In this document: one piece after another, positions 25,723 to 35,183 of the stretch
Layout: every line of letters starts with the position of its first letter
Position numbering within the stretch: the first letter of the stretch is position 1
From: Methylophilaceae bacterium
Lineage (GTDB): Bacteria > Pseudomonadota > Gammaproteobacteria > Burkholderiales > Methylophilaceae
DNA length: 64,000 nucleotides
Direction: 5' to 3'
Assembly: GCA_028351715.1 (NCBI GenBank)
Contig: JAOMKM010000003.1
Location: 26,151-90,150 of the forward strand
Translations under genes and position numbers: made by a program
Notes under the pieces: model-generated
What the model was told of the DNA's origin: nothing
Database searches by the model: none
Seen by the model: the letters and a program-made list of their open reading frames with translations, nothing else

Positions 25723-28343
25723 AAAAATTAACTAGTCATCAAATAAGATCAACTTTTTTAACCTACTTTAAAGAGCAGGGACATCATATTGTCGAATCTA
25801 GCAGCCTAGTTCCTCAAGAAGATCCAACCCTTCTTTTTACAAATGCAGGAATGAATCAATTTAAAGATACATTTCTTGGTCTAGAAAAAAGAAATTATGC
25901 TAAGGCTGCATCAAGTCAAAAATGTGTACGGGCTGGAGGGAAACATAATGATCTCGAAAATGTTGGTTATACAGCAAGGCACCATACCTTCTTTGAGATG
26001 CTGGGAAATTTTAGTTTTGGCGATTACTTCAAGGAAGAAGCTATAACTTATGCATGGGATCTACTAACTAAAATATATCAAGTTCCTGAAGAAAAATTAC
26101 TAGTAACTATCTACGCAGATGATGAAGATGCCTACAAAATTTGGTCAAATAAAATTGGTTTGAGAGATGAAAAAATTATTCGTATTGGCGATAACAAAGG
26201 AGCCAAATATGCCTCTGATAATTTCTGGATGATGGGAGATACTGGACCGTGTGGACCATGTAGTGAAATATTTTATGATCATGGCAAAGACATTAAAGGA
26301 GGACCTCCGGGTTCGAAGAATGAAGATGGTGATCGTTTTATAGAAATATGGAATCTAGTATTTATGCAATTTAACCGTGACGAAAATGGTGATATGCACC
26401 CATTGCCGAAACCCTCGGTAGATACTGGGATGGGGCTAGAAAGAATTACAGCTATACTTCAGAATGTGCATTCAAACTATGAAATTGATACATTTCAAGT
26501 GCTTATAAAAAATGCAGCTTCAATCACAAATACAAAGGATCTGAACCATCCATCATTAAAAGTTTTAGCTGACCACATTCGTGCGGCTACATACTTAATT
26601 AATGATGGAGTTGTTCCTTCAAATGAAGGTCGAGGGTACGTTTTAAGAAGAATAATTCGCCGAGCAATTAGACATGGGTATAAGTTAAGGATCAGAGATC
26701 CATTCTTTTATAAATTAGTGGCTGTACTAAATTCTACAATGGAGGTTGCCTATCCAATCAAAAAATCAGAATCTCAAAAGATAGAATCTGAAATTAAATT
26801 GGAAGAAGAACGTTTCTTTGAAACAATTGAAAATGGTATGAGTAGCCTTGAAGAAGAAATTAAACATATCACCAGCAAAAAGTTAAAGCTTCTTTCAGGA
26901 GAATTCGCTTTCAAACTTCACGATACTTTCGGATTCCCCTTAGATTTAACAGCTGATATTTGTAGAGAAAAAAATATTATAGTTAATGAAGATGAATTTA
27001 ATGTATCTATGAGCATTCAAAAAAGTCGGGCGCGCGAGGCCGGAAAATTTAAAAATAAAGTTTCCTTAGATTACAGTGGGGAAGCAAATATTTTCGTGGG
27101 CTATGATAAAACAGAATCTAAAGCTAAGGTAAATGCAGCATTCAAAGGTGATGAGCTAGTAACTGAACTCAAAACTAACGAGGAAGGGCTAGTAATTCTG
27201 GATGTAACTCCTTTTTATGCAGAATCCGGTGGGCAAGTTGGTGATATTGGAATACTAGAATCAAAGGCTGGAGCATTTAAAGTTTTAGATACCTATAAAA
27301 TAAAAGAAGGTGTATTTGGACATTGGGGGGAAGTAATTAGAGGAATAATAAAAATTGATGAAACATTACATGCCAAGGTTAATACAGAAAACCGAGATAA
27401 CATTAAAAGAAATCATTCAGCGACCCATTTACTTCATAAGGCACTAAAAATTATTCTAGGTGATCATGTGGAGCAAAAAGGATCGTTGGTATCAGCAGTC
27501 AGAACGCGATTTGATTTTTCTCACCCAAAACCATTATCACTTGATGAAATTAATCAAATTGAAAGCATTGTAAATAATGAAATAATGAAAAATCAAAATA
27601 CTGAAATCAGACTAATGGACATAAAAGAGGCTCAAGAAGAAGGTGCTATGATGCTCTTCGATGAAAAATACGGAGAGAAAGTTCGTGTACTAGATATTGG
27701 AAATAGCAGAGAACTATGCGGTGGGACACACGTCCAAAAAACAGGAGATATTTGCTTATTTAAGATTCAATCTGAGTCAGGAATATCCTCAGGAATTCGT
27801 CGCATCGAAGCTACAACAGGCGTAAATATTTTAAATATGTTAAAAGAAAAGAATCTTGTGATAGAAAGTCTATCAAAAAGCTTAAACACAAGTCCGAATG
27901 AAATTGTAACAAAAACGGAGCAACTTTTAATTCAAATTAAAAACAGTGAAAAATTAATTAATCAATTAAGGTCTAGGCTAGCAAGCTCTGGAGGTGATGA
28001 ATTAATAGGCCAAGCTATAAAAATAAAATCATTTTCTTATTTAGCAAAAACTTTAGATGATCAAGGTCCAAATGAACTCCGAGAAATGATTGATAATTTA
28101 AAGAAAAAACTTGAAACAGCCGTTATAATATTAGCCTCTATTAATGAAGGTAAAGCCACATTTGCTGTAGGTGTAACTGATGATTTAACTAACGAGATTG
28201 ATGCAGGTGAAATTGCAAAATATCTTGGTGAGTCAGTGAGCGGAAAAGGCGGGGGCAGAAAAAATATGGCAATGGCTGGCGGAACTAATATCTCAATGAT
28301 CGACACTGCAATGTCGAATGTTCAAAAAAATCTAAGTAAATAA
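25719..28343 (+). CDS. alaS: alanyl-tRNA synthetase
   Basis: Class IIc synthetase charging tRNA-Ala, with an editing domain. The aminoacylation core has HTFFEMLGNFSFGDYF and WNLVFMQFNRD. The editing domain shows RNHSATHLLHKAL and ELCGGTHVQKTGDI, which provide the zinc-binding His and Cys residues. The C-terminal oligomerisation domain ends VSGKGGGRKNMAMAGG. Length is 874. It starts within the last bases of recX, and recA-recX-alaS is a conserved unit. Confidence 0.98.
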   Translation: MKKLTSHQIRSTFLTYFKEQGHHIVESSSLVPQEDPTLLFTNAGMNQFKDTFLGLEKRNYAKAASSQKCVRAGGKHNDLENVGYTARHHTFFEMLGNFSFGDYFKEEAITYAWDLLTKIYQVPEEKLLVTIYADDEDAYKIWSNKIGLRDEKIIRIGDNKGAKYASDNFWMMGDTGPCGPCSEIFYDHGKDIKGGPPGSKNEDGDRFIEIWNLVFMQFNRDENGDMHPLPKPSVDTGMGLERITAILQNVHSNYEIDTFQVLIKNAASITNTKDLNHPSLKVLADHIRAATYLINDGVVPSNEGRGYVLRRIIRRAIRHGYKLRIRDPFFYKLVAVLNSTMEVAYPIKKSESQKIESEIKLEEERFFETIENGMSSLEEEIKHITSKKLKLLSGEFAFKLHDTFGFPLDLTADICREKNIIVNEDEFNVSMSIQKSRAREAGKFKNKVSLDYSGEANIFVGYDKTESKAKVNAAFKGDELVTELKTNEEGLVILDVTPFYAESGGQVGDIGILESKAGAFKVLDTYKIKEGVFGHWGEVIRGIIKIDETLHAKVNTENRDNIKRNHSATHLLHKALKIILGDHVEQKGSLVSAVRTRFDFSHPKPLSLDEINQIESIVNNEIMKNQNTEIRLMDIKEAQEEGAMMLFDEKYGEKVRVLDIGNSRELCGGTHVQKTGDICLFKIQSESGISSGIRRIEATTGVNILNMLKEKNLVIESLSKSLNTSPNEIVTKTEQLLIQIKNSEKLINQLRSRLASSGGDELIGQAIKIKSFSYLAKTLDDQGPNELREMIDNLKKKLETAVIILASINEGKATFAVGVTDDLTNEIDAGEIAKYLGESVSGKGGGRKNMAMAGGTNISMIDTAMSNVQKNLSK

Positions 28344-28347
28344 ATTT

Positions 28348-29574
28348 ATGTCTTTAATAGTCCAAAAATTTGGTGGTACCTCTGTAGCAAATGTTGATCG
28401 TATTAATGCTGTGGCAGATAGAGTTAAAAAATTTAAAAAAGATGGACACCACATTATTGTGGTGGTGTCAGCAATGTCAGGAGAAACAAACAAATTAATT
28501 GGGCTTGCAGAAGATATGATGGGTGCTCCAGAACCAAGAGAATTAGACGCTATAGTTGCGACAGGCGAGCAGGTAACAGCTGGATTAACTGCCTTAGCCC
28601 TCATAAACATAGGAATACCTGCTAAAAGTTATTCAGGGCACCAAATAAAAATTCTAACGGACAAAGCTCATACTAAAGCAAGAATATTAAAAATTGATGA
28701 AAAAGCCATTAGGCAAGATTTAGATGCTGGCAATGTTGTTGTAATTGCAGGATTTCAAGGGGTTGATGAGCTTGGAAATGTTACCACTCTTGGTAGAGGT
28801 GGCTCAGACACCACAGCAGTAGCAATTGCAGCAGCAATGAAGGCAGACGAATGTCAAATTTATACTGATGTAGATGGAATTTATACTACAGACCCTCGTA
28901 TTGTAAAAGATGCTAGGAGACTAAAGTCTATTACGTTTGAAGAAATGCTTGAGATGGCAAGCTTAGGGTCAAAAGTTTTACAAACGAGGTCTGTCGAATT
29001 TGCCGGAAAGTATAAAGTTAAGCTGCGAGTCCTATCTAGCTTTGACGCATATGGAGAAGGAACAATTATCACTTTTGAGGAAGATGAAAAAATGGAAAAT
29101 CCAATAATTTCAGGTATTGCTTTTAATCGCGATGAAGCAGAAGTAAGTGTGAGAGGATTCCCAGATATACCTGGATCTGCTTATCAAATTCTAGGACCAA
29201 TTGCAGATGCAAATATTGATGTAGATATGATTATTCAAAATGTTGGGGTAAGTGGAGCCAATGATTTTACCTTCACAGTTCATGAACGAGACCTTCAAAA
29301 GAGCATAGAAATAATAAACGATAAGGTCAAAGCGAAGATTAATGCTAGGGAAGTCATAGGAGATTCAAAAATTGCAAAGTTATCATTGGTAGGGGTAGGA
29401 ATGCGATCTCATGCAGGTATCGCAAGTAAGATGTTTAAGGTTTTATCCGATGAAAAAATTAATATAATTACCATATCTACCAGTGAAATTAAGATATCCG
29501 TAATTTTAGAGGAAAAATTTCTCGATGATGCAGTCAGAGCCTTACATAAAGCTTTTGAACTAGAAAAAGCTTAG
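28348..29574 (+). CDS. lysC: aspartate kinase
   Basis: Aspartokinase, the entry to lysine, threonine and methionine synthesis. The N-terminal VQKFGGTSVANVDRI and the GRGGSDTTAVAIAAAM kinase motifs are present. Two C-terminal ACT regulatory domains follow (from about residue 265), so it is probably feedback regulated by amino acids. Length is 408. It follows alaS after four bases, and a tRNA-Ser gene comes next. Confidence 0.97.
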   Translation: MSLIVQKFGGTSVANVDRINAVADRVKKFKKDGHHIIVVVSAMSGETNKLIGLAEDMMGAPEPRELDAIVATGEQVTAGLTALALINIGIPAKSYSGHQIKILTDKAHTKARILKIDEKAIRQDLDAGNVVVIAGFQGVDELGNVTTLGRGGSDTTAVAIAAAMKADECQIYTDVDGIYTTDPRIVKDARRLKSITFEEMLEMASLGSKVLQTRSVEFAGKYKVKLRVLSSFDAYGEGTIITFEEDEKMENPIISGIAFNRDEAEVSVRGFPDIPGSAYQILGPIADANIDVDMIIQNVGVSGANDFTFTVHERDLQKSIEIINDKVKAKINAREVIGDSKIAKLSLVGVGMRSHAGIASKMFKVLSDEKINIITISTSEIKISVILEEKFLDDAVRALHKAFELEKA

Positions 29575-29624
29575 TCTCATTGATTTTTAGGATCATTTGA
29601 AGTATCGTTACGCCGTTATAACTA

Positions 29625-29717
29625 GGAGAGCTGGCTGAGTGGTCGAAAGCACATCCCTGCTAAGGATGCATACGGTTTATAACTGTATCGAGGGTTCGAA
29701 TCCCTCGCTCTCCGCCA
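29625..29717 (+). tRNA. tRNA-Ser (GCU)
   Basis: A 93-base class II tRNA with a long variable arm. The acceptor stem pairs GGAGAGC (29625-29631) with GCTCTCC (29707-29713), followed by an encoded G and CCA. The anticodon loop CTGCTAA gives GCU, reading AGC and AGU codons. The T arm has GGTTCGAATCC. It lies between lysC and a terminator. No integrase or disrupted copy is nearby, so I see no sign that it serves as an attachment site. Confidence 0.97.
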
Positions 29718-29723
29718 TTTAAT

Positions 29724-29753
29724 AAAAAACCCTTTTATATAAGGGTTTTTTTT
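29724..29753 (+). terminator. intrinsic terminator after tRNA-Ser
   Basis: AAAAAACCCTT and AAGGGTTTTTT can pair around a short TTATAT loop, and the second arm ends in a run of eight T. This is a clear Rho-independent terminator on the plus strand, closing the unit that ends with lysC and tRNA-Ser. Confidence 0.85.
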
Positions 29754-29783
29754 GGCTAATTACCAACTAAGGAGAAGATAAAA

Positions 29784-29861
29784 ATGTTAATGGATATAAA
29801 TATAATTGGAATGATAGTTGCTGTGATAGCTATTATAATATGGTTAATCTTTAAGAAATAA
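29784..29861 (+). CDS. tiny single-pass membrane protein, 25 aa
   Basis: A short frame directly after the terminator. It has one of the best ribosome sites in this region (AAGGAG, ten bases before the ATG at 29784) and ends four bases before the FAD oxidoreductase start. The product is MLMDINIIG followed by a hydrophobic helix ending IIWLIFKK, so it would span the membrane once. I recognise no family. It could be a real small protein or a translational leader for the next gene. The strong ribosome site is the main support. Confidence 0.5.
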   Translation: MLMDINIIGMIVAVIAIIIWLIFKK

Positions 29862-29865
29862 AAAA

Positions 29866-30849
29866 ATGAGAATTGCTATTATCGGAGCAGGAATTTCATC
29901 CATAACCATTGCTCAAAATTTAAAAAAAGACGCTACCGTATCAATTTTTGAAAAAAGCAAAAGTGTAGGTGGAAGAATGGCTTTCCGTCGCTCTACTCCA
30001 TATGAGTTTGATCATGGTGCCCAATTTTTCACCGCTAAAGGTACAATTTTTAAGAATTTCATCAAGCCATTAATCAAAGAAAATATAATCAAGCGCTGGG
30101 ATGCCCGCTTTGCTGAATTCATAGACAATAAAATATTAAGGACTATCTCTTGGAATGCAGAATATCCGCATTATGTTGGTACTCCTGGGATGAATTCGAT
30201 TGCTGAATATTTGTCTACGGAGCTTAGTATAAAATTAAATACTAAAGTAAATAAAGTAGTTCACAATGCAAATAATTGGGAGTTATTTGATGATGATTCA
30301 AATAATTTAGGTAAATTTGATTGGGTTATATCTACTGCTCCTGCAATACAATCTGCAGAAATTCTCCCGGTCTATTTTAAGTATCATAAAGATTTACTTG
30401 ATAGAAAAATGGTAGGTTGTTTTTCATTAATGCTTGGTTTTAAAAAGCCAATTTCATTATTATGGGATGTTGCTCTTATAAGAAATGCAGATATAAGTTG
30501 GATATCAATTAATAGCTCAAAACCAGACAGAGGAAACTCATTTTCTATGTTAATTAACTCAACAAATGCATGGGCAGAAGATCATTTATCTGATGATTCT
30601 CAAAGCGTCATCTCATATCTACAGAAGGAAACAACAAGAATTATAGGGCATGATACTGGTAATGCAGACCATGTCAGCCTCAAAGCCTGGCACTATGCGA
30701 ATATAAGCAAACAGACCAAATCAGACTTATTAATTGATTATGATAATAAGCTTGCCTCTTGTGGGGACTGGATTACACAAGGGAGAATTGAAAATGCTTT
30801 TGAAGCAGGATTCTTAATGGCACAAGAAATTAATAAAATAATAAAATAA
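29866..30849 (+). CDS. NAD(P)/FAD-dependent oxidoreductase (renalase/amine-oxidase-like)
   Basis: A 327-residue flavoprotein with an N-terminal dinucleotide fold (IAIIGAGISSITIAQNL), the IFEKSKSVGGRMAFR motif and FDHGAQFFTAK, which is typical of renalase-like FAD oxidoreductases. The late ASCGDWITQGRIENAFEAG is the second FAD contact region. The substrate is not evident. It converges with the carotenoid and opsin block but lies on the opposite strand, so a link to carotenoid chemistry is possible though unproven. Confidence 0.85.
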   Translation: MRIAIIGAGISSITIAQNLKKDATVSIFEKSKSVGGRMAFRRSTPYEFDHGAQFFTAKGTIFKNFIKPLIKENIIKRWDARFAEFIDNKILRTISWNAEYPHYVGTPGMNSIAEYLSTELSIKLNTKVNKVVHNANNWELFDDDSNNLGKFDWVISTAPAIQSAEILPVYFKYHKDLLDRKMVGCFSLMLGFKKPISLLWDVALIRNADISWISINSSKPDRGNSFSMLINSTNAWAEDHLSDDSQSVISYLQKETTRIIGHDTGNADHVSLKAWHYANISKQTKSDLLIDYDNKLASCGDWITQGRIENAFEAGFLMAQEINKIIK

Positions 30850-30850
30850 T

Positions 30851-31735
30851 CTATCTTCTTATAAATTTTAATAAAGAAGGTAAGGTCATATGTGCAATAG
30901 TTAAGGATCCTAAAATAGGAAATATTAAAGAATAAACATCTGCATTCCAATATCTACCATATGTAAATCCGATAAATACTAATACTGGAAGAGTAAAAAT
31001 AATAAGCCATTTAAGGTCGACGTTCCAATTAAAATTAGAATCAATTAAAGAACGAACTCCATGTAACCCACAGAAATAAATTGCAAACCAAACAAATGGA
31101 TGAGTAAAGTAAGAGAGAACAACTAGAGAGGTGAGTTCAAGCAGTAACAAAATATCCTTATTTTTAAACCAAACCACCATCAACATTGAATTACCAATAT
31201 TACTTATAAAGTTCCAATACAGCCTAATAATGCTGAGAATTAAAATGCAATAAATAATAACAATTAAGAAATCAGCTATATTGAATCCGATTAAATTATA
31301 AAAAATTGAATCAACAATATCTCTTTTAAATAAAATTGGTAAGAAAGTCATACTGAAACCCCATGACAGTCTAATATTTATGTCAGATAGTTTAAGGAAT
31401 TTTAAATCAGAATTTCCAAAATGAAAAATTGACATGATAAGTAAAACCAATAATCCAATTGCAGGATAGCTTACCCATAAAGACCAACCTAATATTACTA
31501 AAGATAAATATAGACCAAATAGAATAATTCTTTGGAAATTTTTATTTATTCCTCCCCATATTAATTTTCCATCTAATGCACCATGACTAACCCCAAGTGT
31601 ACTTACAAAAAAAAGAGCTACCCAAATTAAATAATTAAGATAACTATTGATAAAATTAGAGAAAATATTAAAGATCAATATTAATAATGAAAATATAATA
31701 AATATCTGTTGGTGAATAATTACTTTATTTAACAT
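30851..31735 (-). CDS. blh: beta-carotene 15,15'-dioxygenase, Brp/Blh family
   Basis: Membrane enzyme that cleaves beta-carotene to two molecules of retinal. About eight hydrophobic segments are visible. The four expected iron-binding histidines can be placed in SHGALDG, IFHFGNSD, LHGVRSLI and IAHMTLP. It is the last gene of the minus-strand crt set and overlaps crtY by 11 bases. With the crt genes it allows retinal to be made in the cell for the proteorhodopsin at 37039-37725. Confidence 0.93.
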   Translation of the reverse strand: MLNKVIIHQQIFIIFSLLILIFNIFSNFINSYLNYLIWVALFFVSTLGVSHGALDGKLIWGGINKNFQRIILFGLYLSLVILGWSLWVSYPAIGLLVLLIMSIFHFGNSDLKFLKLSDINIRLSWGFSMTFLPILFKRDIVDSIFYNLIGFNIADFLIVIIYCILILSIIRLYWNFISNIGNSMLMVVWFKNKDILLLLELTSLVVLSYFTHPFVWFAIYFCGLHGVRSLIDSNFNWNVDLKWLIIFTLPVLVFIGFTYGRYWNADVYSLIFPILGSLTIAHMTLPSLLKFIRR

Positions 31736-32861
31736 ATTTTTTAATTAAGCCATGAATCATTATTATTTTTGGCATACTTAAGATTATAGATATAATATCT
31801 CTAAATGTTGGAACATCAGACATAAATCTAATAATAGATTTAATATCAGCATTTCTAAACAATCTCATAAATACTATAGGTGCTTTGTGAGGCCACAAAT
31901 AACATACCGTAAGAAAAATACTATCAAACCATTCTAATAGTTTATTTGGTTTAAATTCAAACTGTTTAATATTGCTACTTTCAATTTTATTATTTTCTAT
32001 AGATTTAACCCATTGGGCAATTCTCATCATAGAGTAACCCGTTGATGGTCTAGCCATACCTGCAGACAGGCCAATAGGTATATTATTATTATCTATAAAG
32101 TCTTTAGATAAAATCATAGGTAGGACTCCCCATTCTTTTTTAATAGATCTAAATTTCTTATATTTTGTAAGTAGCTGATTATGTAATTTTTGAATGTGAG
32201 TAAAAGATGGGTTCTTAGTAAATAATGTGGTCTCTACTAATGCATTTTTATTTGAAAAAGGAAGGGTATACGTGAACTCAATATCTTTTTTATTATTAGA
32301 GAACTCCATCAATGTAAGGACGTCAGAATTAAATTTTTCATTTTCAGCTATTATTTCATTACCAATAAAGGCCTGACGAATACTAGGTGCAGATTTATAC
32401 TGTTTTTTTGAAATTTTATTTCGACTATCAATTACATATTTAGTATATATAGAGTCCTTGTTAGTAATAATCTCAATTAAATCCTTATTATTCTTAATTT
32501 TTTTTACATCTAATCCTTGCTTAAATGTAATTTTACCTTTGCATTGATTTAAGAGATTTTTAAGAGTCTCTTTACCATCAAAACATTCATAGGAGTATGG
32601 ACTAATATCTTTATCAACAATTTCATCAGCATATGACACACGAATCTTATTCCAGGCATGTCTTGCTTTTAAATTGTATATTTTTTTTATATCAATTAGA
32701 TCAGGGCCCTGCCAAATACAAAAAGTCTGATTAATATTTTTTTTAATTTTTTTTTCAATCAATAAAATAGACTGATCTTTGTTTTTAATAATATATCTTG
32801 ATAAGAACATTAAACTTGAAAGTCCTGCGCCTATAACTACAATATCAAAACTTTTATTCAA
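31725..32861 (-). CDS. crtY: lycopene beta-cyclase (CrtY)
   Basis: FAD-dependent lycopene cyclase converting lycopene to beta-carotene. It has an N-terminal dinucleotide-binding stretch (IVVIGAGLSSLMFLSRY), a FTYTLPFS...ALVETT segment, and the GLSAGMARPSTGYSMMR motif, which is diagnostic of CrtY/CrtL-type cyclases. Length is 378. The start appears to be TTG (32861). It sits between crtB and blh in the expected pathway order. Confidence 0.93.
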   Translation of the reverse strand: MNKSFDIVVIGAGLSSLMFLSRYIIKNKDQSILLIEKKIKKNINQTFCIWQGPDLIDIKKIYNLKARHAWNKIRVSYADEIVDKDISPYSYECFDGKETLKNLLNQCKGKITFKQGLDVKKIKNNKDLIEIITNKDSIYTKYVIDSRNKISKKQYKSAPSIRQAFIGNEIIAENEKFNSDVLTLMEFSNNKKDIEFTYTLPFSNKNALVETTLFTKNPSFTHIQKLHNQLLTKYKKFRSIKKEWGVLPMILSKDFIDNNNIPIGLSAGMARPSTGYSMMRIAQWVKSIENNKIESSNIKQFEFKPNKLLEWFDSIFLTVCYLWPHKAPIVFMRLFRNADIKSIIRFMSDVPTFRDIISIILSMPKIIMIHGLIKKYVK

Positions 32862-32862
32862 T

Positions 32863-33720
32863 TTAATGTGCTCCTGGTAAATTCATAATAGAGGTATGTA
32901 ATTTCTTATTATGGACTTTTAGCTCAGCATGATTATTTGTTATTGAAAAAATATTGGCTAAGGTTATTCTTAATTTTTCATATTTAGTAACAAACACCCT
33001 ACCCTTTAAATATGAAACATCCTTATTGATAATCTTTTTACCAATAGCTTGGTAGAGCTTAGATGCTATTTTTATTGCTAGTGGTGTTCTACCTGGCAAA
33101 AAAGGGATTGCCAAATCTGCACTAGCATAATACTTGTCAGCTAATTTTAATAGCGTGTTTTGACATGCTTTAATTTTATTATATGTAGCTTTATTAGGTC
33201 TATTTACCTCATCAGCTACCAACCTTCCAACTAGACTTTTTGGCAAATATACTCTCCCCATTGCTGAATCTTCTTTTATATCTCTGGAAATATTTGTTAA
33301 TTGCATTGCTATACCTAAATCGATTGCATATCGTCTTATATTACTATTCTTTACTTCTAATGCATCACACACCATCAATCCAACAATACCCGCAACTCTA
33401 TAGCAGTAGATAGTTAGTTCATTAATTGACGTTGGTTGTTTATGAGATAAATCACTTTTTTGTCCTAATATAAACTGTCTGGTTATTTCTTTTGAAGGAT
33501 TAAATTTTTTTTCCAGCCCTATAAAGCCTTCTATTTTTTTATAAAAATTTTTTTTAAGATCTATATTTAATTCTTTTTTATTGTTGTCTACTATGTCATC
33601 AATTTTTCTGCAGAAGGCATATATTGAAAATAATCTTAATTTGATCTTTTTTTCAAGAAAAAAAGACGCCCAGTAAAAAGTCTTGCCATATTTTTGGATA
33701 ATATGAGATTGCTTTTTCAT
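32863..33720 (-). CDS. crtB: phytoene synthase
   Basis: Joins two geranylgeranyl diphosphates to phytoene. The first aspartate motif is FCRKIDDIVDN and the second is QLTNISRDIKED, followed by MGRVYLP as in all phytoene synthases. The length of 285 fits. It starts inside the last bases of crtI (ATGA) and is followed after one base by crtY, giving a compact crtE-I-B-Y-blh operon. Confidence 0.95.
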   Translation of the reverse strand: MKKQSHIIQKYGKTFYWASFFLEKKIKLRLFSIYAFCRKIDDIVDNNKKELNIDLKKNFYKKIEGFIGLEKKFNPSKEITRQFILGQKSDLSHKQPTSINELTIYCYRVAGIVGLMVCDALEVKNSNIRRYAIDLGIAMQLTNISRDIKEDSAMGRVYLPKSLVGRLVADEVNRPNKATYNKIKACQNTLLKLADKYYASADLAIPFLPGRTPLAIKIASKLYQAIGKKIINKDVSYLKGRVFVTKYEKLRITLANIFSITNNHAELKVHNKKLHTSIMNLPGAH

Positions 33721-35183
33721 GGGTGAATTATATTATCAACTACTTTTGCAGAATTTAATACCCCAGGTATCCCAGCTCCTGGATGAGTCCCGGCACCAAC
33801 ATAATACAAATTTTTATATTTATCGTCTTGGTTGTGTGTCCTAAACCATGCAGATTGAGTCAAAATTGGTGCTATAGAGAAACCACTTCCATAGGGTGTT
33901 CTATAATTATTTTTAAAATCTATTGGAGTCATGCTAAATTTACAAACAGCATTTGTCAAAATTCCTGGCATTATAGTTTTGTCCAATGAGCCTAATATCT
34001 TTTCAGAAAAGCTATCCTTAATTTCATTCCAATTATAATTTCCCTTTAAATTTGGAACTGGGACTAGCGCATAGTATGAATCATGACCTTCTGGAGCAAA
34101 TGAAGAGTCAGTAGCTGTCGGTCTATGAAGATATATAGAGAAATCATCTGCCAAGTGATGTCTGTCAAAAATATCTTCTAGTAGCTCTTTATATCTGGGC
34201 CCCATCCAAATTGTATGGTGCGCAACATTTTTATATTGTTTTTTTGATCCAAAAAATAATACAAATAGACCCATTGAATGTTTAGCATATTTTTTAAGTA
34301 TTTGGTTATGCCATGATATTTTAGTATTTCTAAGAAATTCACTATTTACCTGAATTGGATCAGCATTACTTACAATAATATCGGCTTTTACTTCTTTTCC
34401 ATTTAAAAACTTAATGCTTTTTACTGAATTTATATTGGTAATAAATTCATCAACGTCATGCTCATAATGAATATTTACGCCATGTCTTTCCATGAGATTT
34501 TTTAACTCTTTAACTAGGTGATTAGTTCCTCCCATTGCAAATGATATCCCCCACTTTTGCTCTAATGCATGAATCAAAGCATATATTGAAGATGTCGTAA
34601 AAGGATTGCCTCCAACTAAAAGTGGTTGAATTGAAAATGCTTGCCTTAAATTGGGGTGCTCTAAGTATTTCGAAACAAAACTGTAAACTGATTTGTATCC
34701 TCCTAACCTTATAATATCTGGGCCATACCGTACCATCTTTAGAATCTTATTAAATGGTTCACTAGCAAGCCTCTCGTAACCTAACTCAAATATTTCCTCA
34801 GCTCTTTTAAGCATCTTCAAATAACCATCAACATCTTTTGGGGATATTTGATCAATCTGTTCAAGCATTTTTCTTCTGTCAGGTCCGTAATCAAACCCTG
34901 TTCCATCATTAAAATAAAATCTATACCAAGGATCTAATGGTTTGAATGTTACATAATTATCTATATTTTCATTTAGAAGAGAAAACAATTCTTTGAATAA
35001 GTAAGGTGCTGTTATAACTGTTGGTCCTGCATCGTGAAGGTAGCCATCTTTACTAAATTTTTGAGCGCGTCCACCAAGCTCATCTAATCTTTCATATAAG
35101 GAGACCTCATAACCTCTAGATTTAAACCTAATTGCTGACGCTATTCCACCTAAACCACCACCAATAATTGCTACAGTCTTCAC
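33717..35183 (-). CDS. crtI: phytoene desaturase
   Basis: FAD-dependent desaturase converting phytoene to lycopene. The N-terminal VAIIGGGLGGIASAIR and YERLDELGGRA motifs with LHDAGPTVITAP are characteristic. The C-terminus has NLYYVGAGTHPGAGIPGV, the CrtI signature. Length is 488. It starts with GTG, overlapping the crtE stop by one base. Confidence 0.97.
   Translation of the reverse strand: MKTVAIIGGGLGGIASAIRFKSRGYEVSLYERLDELGGRAQKFSKDGYLHDAGPTVITAPYLFKELFSLLNENIDNYVTFKPLDPWYRFYFNDGTGFDYGPDRRKMLEQIDQISPKDVDGYLKMLKRAEEIFELGYERLASEPFNKILKMVRYGPDIIRLGGYKSVYSFVSKYLEHPNLRQAFSIQPLLVGGNPFTTSSIYALIHALEQKWGISFAMGGTNHLVKELKNLMERHGVNIHYEHDVDEFITNINSVKSIKFLNGKEVKADIIVSNADPIQVNSEFLRNTKISWHNQILKKYAKHSMGLFVLFFGSKKQYKNVAHHTIWMGPRYKELLEDIFDRHHLADDFSIYLHRPTATDSSFAPEGHDSYYALVPVPNLKGNYNWNEIKDSFSEKILGSLDKTIMPGILTNAVCKFSMTPIDFKNNYRTPYGSGFSIAPILTQSAWFRTHNQDDKYKNLYYVGAGTHPGAGIPGVLNSAKVVDNIIHP

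Noticed and set aside
29625-29717. tRNA-Ser as an integration site for the island
   Set aside because: The island starts more than 14 kb away, there is no integrase and no repeat of the tRNA end was seen; the genes between are light and methylotrophy genes.
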